DNA of 64,000 nt from Fuscovulum blasticum DSM 2131 (GTDB lineage Bacteria; Pseudomonadota; Alphaproteobacteria; Rhodobacterales; Rhodobacteraceae). Position 1 is the stretch's first letter. Each line of letters starts with the position of its first letter. This document shows, piece by piece, positions 1-9,962 of the stretch. The notes under the pieces were generated by a model. The model saw nothing but the letters and a program-made list of their open reading frames with translations, searched no databases and had not been told where the DNA came from. Position numbers and translations under genes: made by a program. The stretch spans positions 1-64,000 of the forward strand of contig NZ_PZKE01000006.1 in the NCBI RefSeq assembly GCF_003034965.1, in the 5' to 3' direction.

Positions 1-1198
1 ATTTGGGCCGGTGGCAGCCCGCGCAGCCAAGATCGTGGAACAGCGCCTTGCCGCGCAGAACCGGCGGTGCCGCCGGATCGCGCCGTTCGGGCACGCCAAG
101 GCTGCGGGTGTAATAGGTGACCAGATCTAGGCTTTCGGCATCCACCTCAAGCCCGTCGCGCAGGCCCGGGTCTTGCCCGTGCGGCGCGGCGCGGCACTGC
201 GCCTGCGCCGGGGTGCAATCGCCCCAGGGGGCGGGGCGCAGGGGGTTTGACAGGCCCAGATCGTTTCCGAAGGCATCAGCCGCCTGTTCGCGCAAGGTCG
301 GCATCGCGGCCTTCCAGCCGAAGCGGCCCAGCATGGGCGCCCCGGTTTCCGCCGAAGGCACGATCTGCGCGCGCCCCGAAATGCCGTCGCCATCGGCATC
401 GTCGGGGTCGGCCCCGGCCAGGATGTCGGCCTCGGGGATGGCTTCCAGCAGGCCCAGCCCGATCATCTGCGGCGCCACCCGCGCTGAGAGCATCAGGCCG
501 GGCGACAGCGGCCCGTAGGCGGGGGCGCCGATGGCATAGGAAGGTTTGCGCAGCGAGATCCCGGTGCCGTCGGCCAGTGTCACCGGCACCTCGTCATAGG
601 CAATCTCCAGCCGCCCTTCGGCCGGGTGCCCCGGTGCGGCCAGATCCTGCAACTGGCGGCCATAGGCCGGGTCGGGCCGGGTGGCCAGCCAGTCGGCAAT
701 TCCTTCCGGCCCGGCGCCGCCCGGCAGCGACAGGCGCAGAACCATCGACACGCGGCCATCGTCCGGCGCTTCGGGCGGGTGGCCGCGCCCGTCGCGGATG
801 TGGCAGTCGCGGCAGGCGCGGGCGTTGTAAAGCGGACCCAGCCCGTCAGAGGCGCGGGTTGATGACGGCGCGGCGACCCAGAGCTTGCCGAACAGCGCGT
901 CGCCCAGTTCGAAGCGCATCCGGTCTTCAAAGCCCAGCGTGGCCGAGGGCAGGCCGAAGGCATCGGCACCGGGAAGGGCGGGCACCGTGGCCGCGCCGGC
1001 GGGGCGGGCCTCGAACGGTTCGGGTCTGGTGAAATCGGTTACCGGCGCCAGCACCGCCGCCACCTTGGCCGCATCTTCCGGGCTGCGGGCGGGGGCGTCC
1101 GGTCCGCCGGCCAGCACCGCGCTGCCACCCAGCACAAGGGTGGCCAGCAGCAGCGGGCGCGGTGAACAGCGGCGGATGGGCTTGGCAGGTCCGGTCAT
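1..1198 (-). CDS. Di-heme oxidoreductase (DUF1111/DHOR-type cytochrome), partial
   Basis: The reading frame is open from an ATG at 1198 to the window edge, so the C-terminus is missing (399 codons seen). Residues 1-31 look like a signal peptide with a basic start and an LLLATLVLGG hydrophobic core, so the product is probably periplasmic. Two c-type heme motifs are visible, CRDCH at residues 129-133 and CAGCH at 392-396, together with a GDALFGKLW stretch and a DPDDADGDGISGRAQ segment typical of the DHOR (Pfam DUF1111) family, whose members are usually 450-500 residues. The substrate of the family is not generally known; electron transfer or peroxidase-like roles are proposed. It is transcribed in the same direction as the TetR-MttB-flavoprotein genes but is separated from them by 85 bp holding two hairpins, so it may be a separate unit. 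Confidence 0.8.
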   Translation of the reverse strand, partial: MTGPAKPIRRCSPRPLLLATLVLGGSAVLAGGPDAPARSPEDAAKVAAVLAPVTDFTRPEPFEARPAGAATVPALPGADAFGLPSATLGFEDRMRFELGDALFGKLWVAAPSSTRASDGLGPLYNARACRDCHIRDGRGHPPEAPDDGRVSMVLRLSLPGGAGPEGIADWLATRPDPAYGRQLQDLAAPGHPAEGRLEIAYDEVPVTLADGTGISLRKPSYAIGAPAYGPLSPGLMLSARVAPQMIGLGLLEAIPEADILAGADPDDADGDGISGRAQIVPSAETGAPMLGRFGWKAAMPTLREQAADAFGNDLGLSNPLRPAPWGDCTPAQAQCRAAPHGQDPGLRDGLEVDAESLDLVTYYTRSLGVPERRDPAAPPVLRGKALFHDLGCAGCHRPK

Positions 1199-1228
1199 TT
1201 CTTCCGCCGTGCAGGGCGATGCGGCCCG

Positions 1229-1268
1229 CAGGGGCCGGTTGCCCCTGTAATCCGACAGTTTTTGTCGG
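1229..1268. terminator. Two tandem hairpins between the TetR gene and the cytochrome gene
   Basis: CAGGGGC-cggtt-GCCCCTG (1229-1247) is followed by CCGACA-gtttt-TGTCGG (1252-1268). Both stems are perfect. They lie just after the TetR stop codon on the minus strand, so they may end the upstream operon; a regulatory role in front of the cytochrome gene is also possible. Confidence 0.45.
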
Positions 1269-1283
1269 GTGTAAAGCCCCGCC

Positions 1284-1901
1284 TCAGCCCGCCGCGTTCA
1301 CGGGGCCGAGATGCGGGGACAGCAGCGCCCGGCAGGCTGCGCGTGCCATCGCGGCGGTCATCAGTTGCGGCTCGACGCAAAGCTGCACCCCGATGCCGTC
1401 CATCAGGCAGATGAAGGCGGCCGCCAGCGCCTCGGCATCAATGGTTCGCCCGTTGCGCGCGGCTTCATCCCGCAGGGCCGCCGCCACCGTGGCGCGGTAT
1501 TCGCCGTAAAGCGCCCGATGCGCGGCGGTCAGCACCGGATTGGTCGCCACCTCGCCCCAGAGCGTCAGCCAGATGCCTTGCACCGCGCGATCGAACTGCG
1601 GCGGGGTCAGCAGCGCCTCAATCAGCGCCTCCAGCGGTGACAGGCCGGGGCGGGGCACCGCCAGCGCGGCGATCGAGTCGCGATACATCCGCGTGTAGAC
1701 GGCGACCAGCAGCCCATCCATCGAGCCGAAGTGATGCAGGATCAGCCCGCGCGACACGCCGGCCTCGGCCATGACCTTGTCCACGGTGAAGGCGCGGATG
1801 CCGCCGCGCGCGATGCAGGCACAGGCCGCCTCTTCCAGCGCCGCGCGCCGGGCGTCGGGTGTCAGACGCACCCGTGTCTTGTCGGAGGGGTCGCGTGTCA
1901 T
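1284..1901 (-). CDS. TetR/AcrR family regulator, BetI-like
   Basis: A 205-residue TetR-family protein. The N-terminal helix-turn-helix is visible at about residues 38-68 (FTVDKVMAEAGVSRGLILHH, then the FGSMDGLL recognition-helix tail). The C-terminal ligand domain resembles BetI, the choline-responsive repressor, including a CLMDGIGVQLCVEPQ stretch. Its ATG overlaps the stop of the MttB-family gene (ATGA at 1900-1903 on the minus strand), so it is the last gene of a three-gene unit and probably controls it autogenously. The inducer is inferred, not shown: a quaternary or tertiary amine would suit the MttB and flavoprotein neighbours. Confidence 0.8.
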   Translation of the reverse strand: MTRDPSDKTRVRLTPDARRAALEEAACACIARGGIRAFTVDKVMAEAGVSRGLILHHFGSMDGLLVAVYTRMYRDSIAALAVPRPGLSPLEALIEALLTPPQFDRAVQGIWLTLWGEVATNPVLTAAHRALYGEYRATVAAALRDEAARNGRTIDAEALAAAFICLMDGIGVQLCVEPQLMTAAMARAACRALLSPHLGPVNAAG

Positions 1902-3415
1902 CAGTTCATCGGAGCCCCGCCTTCGGCCTTGCGGCGGGCGACATAATCCGACAGCGCCTCATCCACCGCCGGGTCAAGGGCGGGGTCTTCGGCCTCGGCC
2001 AGCATCTGCTTCCAGACCGCATTGGCCCGTTCCCGCGCGGTGATGCCGCCCTTGTCCAGCCAGGAGGTGTGATTGTCCCAATTTGCGACCATCGGATTGT
2101 GGAAAGCCTTTTCATAACGCGCCATGGTATGCGCCGTTCCGAAGAAATGCCCGCCCGCGCCGGCTTCGGCAATGGCCTCAAGCGCCAGATCGTCCGGCCC
2201 GGTGGGGAAGGGTTCGAAATAGGCTTCCATCATCTGCAGCATCTCGGCATCGAGGATCAGCTTTTCGAAACTGGCGGTCAGCCCGCCGTGCAGCCAGCCC
2301 GCCGCATGTTCCAGAAGATGCGCGCCGCCGGTCAGCGCGCCCCAGAGCGCCATCTGCGATTCCCAGGCCGCCTGCGCATCCACCTCATTCGCCGCGGTCA
2401 CGTTCGATGACCGGAACGGCACCCCGATATGGCGGGCCAGTTGGCCCGAGACCTGCGCCGCGCGGGTATATTCCGGCGTGCCGAAGGCAGGGCTGCCCGA
2501 GCGCATGTCGACGTTCGAGGTGAAGCCGCCATACATCACCGGCACCCCCGGCCGCACGATCTGGGTCAGCACGATACCGGCCAGCGCCTCGGCATGTTGC
2601 AGCACCAGCGCGCCCGCCAGCGTGACCGGCGCCATGGCCCCGGCCAGCGTGAAGGGGGTGATGACGTTCACCTGCCCATGCGCCGCCATGGTGATCAGCC
2701 CTTCGGCCATGGGCACATCCAGTTGCAGGGGCGAGTTGGTGTTGATGATGCCCAGCAGCACCGGCCGCCCGGCCAGCGCGTCGGGCGTGGTGTCCAGCAT
2801 GATCGCCGCCATGGCGATGCCGTCCAGCGTGCGGGCGCGGCCCAGCGTCTGGGTCTGCCAGCTTTTGTCCAGATGGCGGATCTGGGCGTGGAAGATGTCC
2901 AGATGCCGGGTATGGGCGGGCAGGTCCATCGGTTCGAAGGGGCAGCCGCCTTCCTGATGGATCACGTTCAGCGATTGCACCAGACGCAGGAAATCGACCA
3001 TCTCGGCAAAGGTGCCGTCCCGGCGGCCACGGTCATTGTCCATCACATAGGCCGGCCCGCCGACCGAGGCATAGATGCAGAAACCGCCGCCCAGTTTCAG
3101 CGATTTCGCGGGATTGCGCGCCTCCAGCGTGAAGCGGGCGGGCACGGTGGCCAGACGTTCGGCCACAAGGCCGGGGTCCAGCCGAACCGTCTGATCCTCG
3201 ACCCGTGCCCCGGCAGCGGCATAAAGCGCCTGCGCTTCGGGCGACAGGACACGCATCCCTTGCGTTGCCAGCAGCGTCAGCGCCGCGTCGTGGATGGCCG
3301 CGACCTGATCGTCGGAGATCACCCGCGCCGGGGCGAAGGTCCGTTCGACCTGGCCAAAGGGGCGCTGCGGCACGCCCTGCGCGGCGCCCCGCCGCCGCCC
3401 GCCCGGCCGGCTCAT
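1901..3415 (-). CDS. MttB-family methyltransferase, non-pyrrolysine (first copy)
   Basis: A 504-residue member of the trimethylamine methyltransferase (MttB) superfamily, recognised from an N-terminal AALTLLATQGMRVLSPEAQ block, a central MYGGFTSNVDMRSGSPAFGT block and a C-terminal GGHFFGTAHTMARYEKAF block. There is no in-frame TAG, so it is not a pyrrolysine protein; characterised non-Pyl relatives (MtgB, MtpB, MtcB) demethylate glycine betaine, proline betaine or carnitine onto a corrinoid protein. No corrinoid protein or corrinoid-folate methyltransferase gene occurs anywhere in the window. It overlaps the flavoprotein gene upstream and the TetR gene downstream by 3-4 bases each, so the three are co-translated. 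The substrate is unknown; a quaternary amine is inferred. Confidence 0.85.
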   Translation of the reverse strand: MSRPGGRRRGAAQGVPQRPFGQVERTFAPARVISDDQVAAIHDAALTLLATQGMRVLSPEAQALYAAAGARVEDQTVRLDPGLVAERLATVPARFTLEARNPAKSLKLGGGFCIYASVGGPAYVMDNDRGRRDGTFAEMVDFLRLVQSLNVIHQEGGCPFEPMDLPAHTRHLDIFHAQIRHLDKSWQTQTLGRARTLDGIAMAAIMLDTTPDALAGRPVLLGIINTNSPLQLDVPMAEGLITMAAHGQVNVITPFTLAGAMAPVTLAGALVLQHAEALAGIVLTQIVRPGVPVMYGGFTSNVDMRSGSPAFGTPEYTRAAQVSGQLARHIGVPFRSSNVTAANEVDAQAAWESQMALWGALTGGAHLLEHAAGWLHGGLTASFEKLILDAEMLQMMEAYFEPFPTGPDDLALEAIAEAGAGGHFFGTAHTMARYEKAFHNPMVANWDNHTSWLDKGGITARERANAVWKQMLAEAEDPALDPAVDEALSDYVARRKAEGGAPMN

Positions 3416-5472
3416 TCCGCGGCCTCAAGGCCCGGCGGGGCAAAGGGGGCGTCGCGGCGGGGCAGGGCGGCCTGCCCGCCCAGTTCGCGCGCGGTGCGGT
3501 GGCCGCTGTAGACGGCATGGACAATCGCCCCCGGGGCCAGAGCATCGCCGGTCAGGTGCAGCCGGTCGGGGGGCATGTCCTCCCTCAGCGCCTCGAACAG
3601 GGCGCTGCCGCTTTCGCGGGCGCCGACGATCACCACCGACCGCGCCTCGATCCGGCGTTCTTCCCCGGAAAACACCTGCGCCAGCCGCAATTCGGCCCCG
3701 TCGAAGCCGGTCACACGTTCCAGCGTGCGCAGGGCAATGCCCTTGGCGGCGAAGGACTGGTGCACCAGCGGCTGTTCGTTGGTCATGATCCCCCATCCTG
3801 CCGCCGCGCCGGCCGGGGTGACATAGGTCACGGCCAGCCCCTTCAGCGCCAGATGTTCTGCAATCGCCGATCCCAGATAGTAGCTGTCATAGTCGAACAC
3901 CGCGACCGGCCCTTCGGGCAGCACGCCCGCCGCAATGTCCTGCGGGGTGTAGACCCGCGGCGCCAGCAGCGGCCCGGTCGGCAGTTCGCCGGCGCCCAGC
4001 AGATGCGGCAGCCAGCGCGCGCCGGTCGCCACCACCACATGATCGGCGCCGAAATCGCGCACATCCGCCGCCGACAGGTCGCTTTCCGGGTAAAGCGCCA
4101 CATTCGGCAGCTTGCGCAACTGGCCCAGCCGGTAATCCACCACGCGGAACCACTGGTTCAGCCCCGGCAGGGCAGATTCCCACCGCAGCCGCCCGCCAAA
4201 ATCACGCGCGCGGTCGGCCAGCGCCACCTCATGCCCGCGCCGGGCCAGCGTCAGCGCCGCCTCCAGCCCCGCCGGCCCGCCGCCCACCACCAGCACGCGG
4301 CCGGTTCCGTCCTTGCGCAGCACCTCGGGGTGCCAGCCGCGCCGCCATTCCTCGCCCGCGGTGGGGTTCTGCGTGCAGCGCACCCAGACGCCATCATGCC
4401 AGCTTGAGATGCACAGGTTGCAGCCGATACATTCGCGGATGTCCTCGACCCGGCCTTCCTCGATCTTTCGCGGCAGGAAGGGATCGGCGATCGAGGGGCG
4501 CGCGCCGCCGATCAGGTCCAGCACGCCGCGCCGGATCATTGACACCATCGTGTCGGGGCTGGTGAAGCGGCCCACGCCGACCACGGGCTTGTCGGTCAGG
4601 GATTTCACGAAATCCACCACCGGCTCATGGCTGCCTTCGGGCGTGTAGCGGCTGGCGGCGCAGTCGCTGGCCGAGGTGTCCATCTTCACATCGAACAGGT
4701 CTGGTGCATCGCGCAGCAGGCTGATCACCTCATGCGCCTCGGACGGGGCCACGTCGGACAGTTTCGCCCGCAATTCCTGCAACGAGATCCGCAGCGCCAC
4801 CGCGCAGCGCCCGCCGGTCGCCTCGCGCACAGCGTCGATCAGTTCCTCGGTCAGCCGCACCCGGTTGCGCACCGATCCGCCATAGGCATCGGTGCGGCGG
4901 TTGGTCTCGGACAGCAGGAACTGATGCGGCAGGTAGCCCATGCCGGAATAGACATAGAGGATGTCGAACCCCGCCTGTTCGGCCCGCACCGCCGCCTCGG
5001 CGTGCCAGCGGATCAGGTCGCGGATGTCGCCCGCATCCATCACCTTGGGCCGGGCCGAGGACATGAAGCCCGGATGGCCCGGCATCCAGGCCACGCCCGA
5101 TGGCGACAGGGGGGCGTGGCGGGTGGTGCGGTTCACCGTGACCGCGCCGCCGTGCCACAGTTCGACCGCGGCCAGCGCGCCGTGGCGGTGCGCGGCTTCG
5201 GTCATCAGCGCGTGCGCCCGCACATCCGCCGTGTCCCACAGCGTTGCGCAGGGGAAGGGGCTGTCATCCGAGGACGGGTGCACCGAACAGGCCCCGGTGG
5301 ACACCACCGCCCAGCCGCCCTCGGCCTTGGTTTCGCGGAAGGCGGCCCGCACATGCGGCGCGGCATTGGTCATGCCCGAGGCGTGCGGAACCTGGAAGAA
5401 GCGGTTGCGGGCGGTCTTCGGCCCGATCTGCACCGGCTGGAACAGGATGTCATAGCGGGGATCGCGGGGCAT
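3412..5472 (-). CDS. Trimethylamine-dehydrogenase-like FMN/4Fe-4S/FAD oxidoreductase
   Basis: A 686-residue protein of the TMADH/histamine dehydrogenase/2,4-dienoyl-CoA reductase family: an N-terminal FMN barrel (MPRDPRYDILFQPVQIGPKT start), a 4Fe-4S motif with Cys348, 351, 354 and 366 (CIGCNLC...CTQNP), then a nucleotide-binding domain with GGGPAGLEAA at about 397-406. I chose the ATG at 5472 because AAGGAG lies six bases upstream and the protein then aligns with TMADH from residue 1. The cysteine that binds FMN covalently in TMADH (VPHC, Cys30) is Ala31 here, and the substrate tyrosine (Tyr60) is Ala61, so the substrate is unlikely to be trimethylamine. It probably demethylates a tertiary amine or N-methyl amino acid formed by the coupled MttB protein. 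Confidence 0.85.
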   Translation of the reverse strand: MPRDPRYDILFQPVQIGPKTARNRFFQVPHASGMTNAAPHVRAAFRETKAEGGWAVVSTGACSVHPSSDDSPFPCATLWDTADVRAHALMTEAAHRHGALAAVELWHGGAVTVNRTTRHAPLSPSGVAWMPGHPGFMSSARPKVMDAGDIRDLIRWHAEAAVRAEQAGFDILYVYSGMGYLPHQFLLSETNRRTDAYGGSVRNRVRLTEELIDAVREATGGRCAVALRISLQELRAKLSDVAPSEAHEVISLLRDAPDLFDVKMDTSASDCAASRYTPEGSHEPVVDFVKSLTDKPVVGVGRFTSPDTMVSMIRRGVLDLIGGARPSIADPFLPRKIEEGRVEDIRECIGCNLCISSWHDGVWVRCTQNPTAGEEWRRGWHPEVLRKDGTGRVLVVGGGPAGLEAALTLARRGHEVALADRARDFGGRLRWESALPGLNQWFRVVDYRLGQLRKLPNVALYPESDLSAADVRDFGADHVVVATGARWLPHLLGAGELPTGPLLAPRVYTPQDIAAGVLPEGPVAVFDYDSYYLGSAIAEHLALKGLAVTYVTPAGAAAGWGIMTNEQPLVHQSFAAKGIALRTLERVTGFDGAELRLAQVFSGEERRIEARSVVIVGARESGSALFEALREDMPPDRLHLTGDALAPGAIVHAVYSGHRTARELGGQAALPRRDAPFAPPGLEAAE

Positions 5473-5558
5473 GGTCGCTCCTTGCTGAACGACCGTATAG
5501 TAGCAGGGGCGGCGATTCGGGCAAGCCGGCGTTTCCGGCGGGGGGGGACGGCGCCACG

Positions 5559-5583
5559 AAAAAGCCCCGGAACAGACCGGGGC
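5559..5583 (-). terminator. Rho-independent terminator downstream of the chpT-like gene
   Basis: On the minus strand GCCCCGG-tctgtt-CCGGGGC is followed directly by TTTTT (stem 5564-5583, U-run 5559-5563). It lies about 60 bp after the stop codon of the minus-strand phosphotransferase gene and upstream of the flavoprotein gene, so it isolates the two. Confidence 0.75.
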
Positions 5584-5620
5584 CAAGTCTTGGGGCCAAG
5601 TTCGGGGCCAGGTTTGGGGA
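5579..5620. repeat. Short GGGGCCAAG tandem repeat
   Basis: Three imperfect 12-13 bp units (GGGGCCAAGTCTT, GGGGCCAAGTTC, GGGGCCAGGTTT) followed by a truncated GGGGA. The array starts in the right arm of the terminator hairpin and ends 20 bp before the chpT-like stop codon. No function can be assigned. Confidence 0.55.
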
Positions 5621-5640
5621 CGCGCGGGGGGCGAGGGCGG

Positions 5641-6240
5641 TCAGACGGTCAGGCGGATCGTGGTGTCCTGAAGTTCGGCCACCAGCCGGCGGCCCTGCGC
5701 GCGCAATTCCTCGGGCACCAGGGCGAAATGCACCTGGGCGGCCCCGATTTCAGCCGGGGGGTGGCGTTCACTCAGCATCTCCCACAGGGCGGGGTCGATC
5801 TTCAGCCGCGCGGCTTCGGCCTGCATCCGCCAGCCGCTGTCGCCCCGTTCGATCCGCACCTTGCCGCCATAGGGCATGGCGGTTTCCAGGCATTGCAGCA
5901 GCAGGAACACCAGCTTGACCTCGCGCCGCGCCATTTCGCCGGGGCTTTGCCAGTCGATCACCAGCCGCCCGCCGCGCGTCATGTCATTCAGGATGGAAAC
6001 CACCTCGCCGCGCGCGATCCGCTGGTCGCCGCCGGCGGCCCCGAAGGCCACCCGGAAATAGCGGATGCGGGCATTGGCATGGGCCACGCTTTCGGCGATC
6101 AGCGCCAGTTCCGGGCTTGCCGCCGCGCTGCGCTCCATCATCATCAGTTCGACCCCATTGCCGATGGCGCCGATCGGGCTGATAAGGTCGTGGCAGATGC
6201 GCGAGCCGATCAGGGCGGCAAGGTCGGGTTTTTCCTGCAT
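5641..6240 (-). CDS. chpT: Histidine phosphotransferase ChpT-like (DUF2328)
   Basis: A 199-residue protein. The N-terminal helix carries the phospho-acceptor motif ICHDLISPIGAIGNGVELM with His17, as in Caulobacter ChpT, which relays phosphate from CckA to CtrA and CpdR. The rest has the degenerate histidine-kinase ATPase fold of the family (KLVFLLLQCLETAMPYGGKV). The ATG at 6240 is chosen because it starts 16 residues before the acceptor His; an open frame upstream runs through the divergent DUF3553 gene and is not real. In Rhodobacter the CckA-ChpT-CtrA relay controls motility and gene-transfer-agent genes; that role here is by family only. Confidence 0.8.
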   Translation of the reverse strand: MQEKPDLAALIGSRICHDLISPIGAIGNGVELMMMERSAAASPELALIAESVAHANARIRYFRVAFGAAGGDQRIARGEVVSILNDMTRGGRLVIDWQSPGEMARREVKLVFLLLQCLETAMPYGGKVRIERGDSGWRMQAEAARLKIDPALWEMLSERHPPAEIGAAQVHFALVPEELRAQGRRLVAELQDTTIRLTV

Positions 6241-6271
6241 GTCTTTGGGGCCTTTGTCAGGGGACGTTTCG

Positions 6272-6445
6272 ATGAACTCGCTCTTGGAACCCGGCATGTT
6301 CGTGCGCCATCCGGACAGGCCGGACTGGGGCCTTGGGCAGGTGCAATCGAACATCGGCGGCCGTGTGACGGTGAACTTCGAACATGCCGGCAAGGTTGTG
6401 ATCGACAGCAGACACATCACGCTTCAGCCTGACTTCGGCGCCTGA
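6272..6445 (+). CDS. DUF3553 small protein
   Basis: A 57-residue protein with the compact beta-barrel pattern of DUF3553: EPGMFVRHPDRPDWGLGQVQ, then GGRVTVNFEHAGKVVI. This resembles the RNA polymerase-binding CarD/UvrD-tail type of fold, but the family function is unknown. It is divergent from the chpT-like gene with 31 bp between the two starts, so promoters and leader regions must overlap. The longer open frame upstream is antisense to chpT and was discarded. Confidence 0.75.
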   Translation: MNSLLEPGMFVRHPDRPDWGLGQVQSNIGGRVTVNFEHAGKVVIDSRHITLQPDFGA

Positions 6446-6508
6446 CACGCATAGTGGGTATCGCTTCGAGAAATGCAACCGCAAGCTGCATCGCGCGTGC
6501 AACGGGTC

Positions 6509-6520
6509 CGGTTGCAACCG
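6509..6520. promoter_or_regulatory. Perfect 12-bp palindrome in the olsB upstream region
   Basis: CGGTTGCAACCG is a perfect palindrome about 85 bp upstream of olsB, in a stretch that repeats TGCAA/TTGCA several times (about 6470-6535). It has the shape of an operator. The binding protein is unknown. Confidence 0.4.
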
Positions 6521-6605
6521 TTGCATTGCGGTCGCAGTCTGTCTAAGTCCTGACCGTCGGCCGCACGCCTTGCTGCCGCCGCCCGATTGTGCGCCCGGAA
6601 AGAAG

Positions 6606-7388
6606 ATGCTGGACGAAGACCCGATCTATGCCCTGCGCCTGGCCACCGACGCCAATGACCTGCGGGCCGCGCAGCGCCTGCGCTATCGTGTCTTCGTGCA
6701 GGAACTGGGGGCCGATGGCCCGCTGGTCGATCATGCGCAGGGGCTTGAGCGCGACGAATTCGATCCGCTGTTCGATCATCTCATCCTTGTGGACCAGCGT
6801 CTTGACCCGGCCGGGGGCAACCATGTCGTCGGGGCCTACCGTCTGTTGCCGTCAACCCGGCTTGGCCCGGACGGGCGGTTCTATTCCGAGGCCGAATATG
6901 ACCTGACGCGCCTGCGCGCCTCGGGGCGGCGGCTGGTGGAACTGGGGCGGTCCTGCGTGGACCCCGACCACCGGGGCGGCACCGGCATGTTCCACCTTTG
7001 GAACGGTCTGGCCGAATATGTGCTGGAGCGCGGGATCGAGATCCTGTTCGGCGTCGCGTCCTTCCACGGCACCGACGTGCCCGCGCTGGCGCCGCAGCTT
7101 GCCTGGCTGCACCACAACCATCTGGCCCCGCCCGACATGCGCGTGACCGCCCGCCCGCCGGGGCGGGTGGACATGAACCTGATCCCGGTCAACCGGCTGG
7201 ACCGCAAGGCGGCGATGGCCGGGATGCCGGCGCTGATTAAGGCCTATCTCCGCCTTGGCGGCTGCGTCGGCGACGGGGCCTATCTGGACCGGCCCTTCAA
7301 CACCACCGATGTCTGTCTGGTGATGGACACCGGGCGCATGTCGGCCAAGCACCGTGATTTCTACCTGCGCAAGAAAGGCCCGGCGTGA
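6606..7388 (+). CDS. olsB: L-ornithine N(alpha)-acyltransferase (OlsB)
   Basis: A protein of about 260 residues with the acyl-ACP:ornithine N-acyltransferase (hemolysin-like GNAT) signature: AAQRLRYRVFVQELGADG, RLLVELGRSCVDPDHRGG-type acyl-CoA/ACP site and FGVASFHGTD. OlsB attaches a 3-hydroxyacyl group to ornithine to give lyso-ornithine lipid, the first step of ornithine-lipid synthesis at the inner membrane. The ATG at 6606 is preferred because GGAAAG lies just upstream; a TTG at 6570 is also in frame. The TGA overlaps the GTG of olsA (GTGA), so the two are translated together. Confidence 0.88.
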   Translation: MLDEDPIYALRLATDANDLRAAQRLRYRVFVQELGADGPLVDHAQGLERDEFDPLFDHLILVDQRLDPAGGNHVVGAYRLLPSTRLGPDGRFYSEAEYDLTRLRASGRRLVELGRSCVDPDHRGGTGMFHLWNGLAEYVLERGIEILFGVASFHGTDVPALAPQLAWLHHNHLAPPDMRVTARPPGRVDMNLIPVNRLDRKAAMAGMPALIKAYLRLGGCVGDGAYLDRPFNTTDVCLVMDTGRMSAKHRDFYLRKKGPA

Positions 7389-8209
7389 CCGACGACTGGA
7401 TGACCGCGCCCGCGCTGCACCGCCCCATCGGCGCGATGGGCTGGCTGCGCATTGCCGCGAAGGGCGGGCTGCTGGCGCTGGTGACCTTTGGCTGTTTTGC
7501 CGTCTTTCTGCTGGTCCGGCTGGTCGAGGCGCCGCTTCACCGCCCGTCGCGGCCCTGGACGCCCGTCATCACCCAGTTCGTCTGCCGGTCGGCGCTGGCG
7601 ATCATCGGGCTGCGCTACCGGCGGGTCGGGACACCGATGCACGACCTGGGCGCCGTGGTGGCCAACCATTCGTCCTGGCTTGACATCTTCAGCCTGAATG
7701 CAGGGCAGCGCATCTATTTCGTCTCGAAGGCCGAGGTGTCAGACTGGCCTGCCATCGGCTGGCTGGCCCGGGCCACCGGCACGGTCTTCATCACCCGCAA
7801 GGGGGCCGAGGCGAAGCGGCAGCAGGAGGTGTTCGAGGACCGGCTGCGCGCGGGCCACCAGTTGCTGTTCTTTCCCGAAGGCACCAGCACCGATGCCGTG
7901 CGGGTGCTGCCCTTCAAGTCCACCCTGTTCCAGGCCTTCTACACCCACGGGCTGGAACGGGTGATGCACATCCAGCCGGTCACGGTGATCTATCACGCCC
8001 CGCCGGGCGAAGATCCGCGCTTCTATGGCTGGTGGGGCGACATGGGCTTTGCCCCGCATCTGCTGGAAATCCTGGCCGCGCCCCGTCAGGGCGCGGTCGA
8101 GGTGATCTATCACGCCCCGGTGCCGGTGGACGGCTTTCCCGGGCGCAAGGAACTGTCGCAATACTGCGAGCGGGTCATCCGCACTTCGCATCGGCTGGCC
8201 GAGGCCTGA
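7385..8209 (+). CDS. olsA: Lyso-ornithine lipid O-acyltransferase (OlsA, PlsC family)
   Basis: A 274-residue 1-acyl-glycerol-phosphate acyltransferase family protein. The catalytic H-x4-D motif is NHSSWLD (His95, Asp100) and the substrate motif is FPEGTS (163-168); a hydrophobic anchor lies at about 27-46. Next to olsB the likely role is the second acylation giving ornithine lipid, although some OlsA proteins also make phosphatidic acid. The start is a GTG in the GTGA overlap with olsB; an ATG at 7400 is the alternative. Confidence 0.88.
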   Translation: MTDDWMTAPALHRPIGAMGWLRIAAKGGLLALVTFGCFAVFLLVRLVEAPLHRPSRPWTPVITQFVCRSALAIIGLRYRRVGTPMHDLGAVVANHSSWLDIFSLNAGQRIYFVSKAEVSDWPAIGWLARATGTVFITRKGAEAKRQQEVFEDRLRAGHQLLFFPEGTSTDAVRVLPFKSTLFQAFYTHGLERVMHIQPVTVIYHAPPGEDPRFYGWWGDMGFAPHLLEILAAPRQGAVEVIYHAPVPVDGFPGRKELSQYCERVIRTSHRLAEA

Positions 8210-8248
8210 GCACCGCGGCGGTGCCGGCCCCGGCCGCTGCGGCCGGCG
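8210..8248. terminator. Convergent GC-rich hairpin between olsA and hutU
   Basis: The 39-bp gap between the two convergent genes holds GCCGGCC...GGCCGGC inverted repeats and a GGCGGTGCCGGCC run. No U-tract is visible, so termination strength is uncertain. Confidence 0.35.
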
Positions 8249-9934
<1,686 letters not shown>

Positions 9935-9962
9935 GGCGGGGCTCCTTGTTCGGGCTGCGGCG

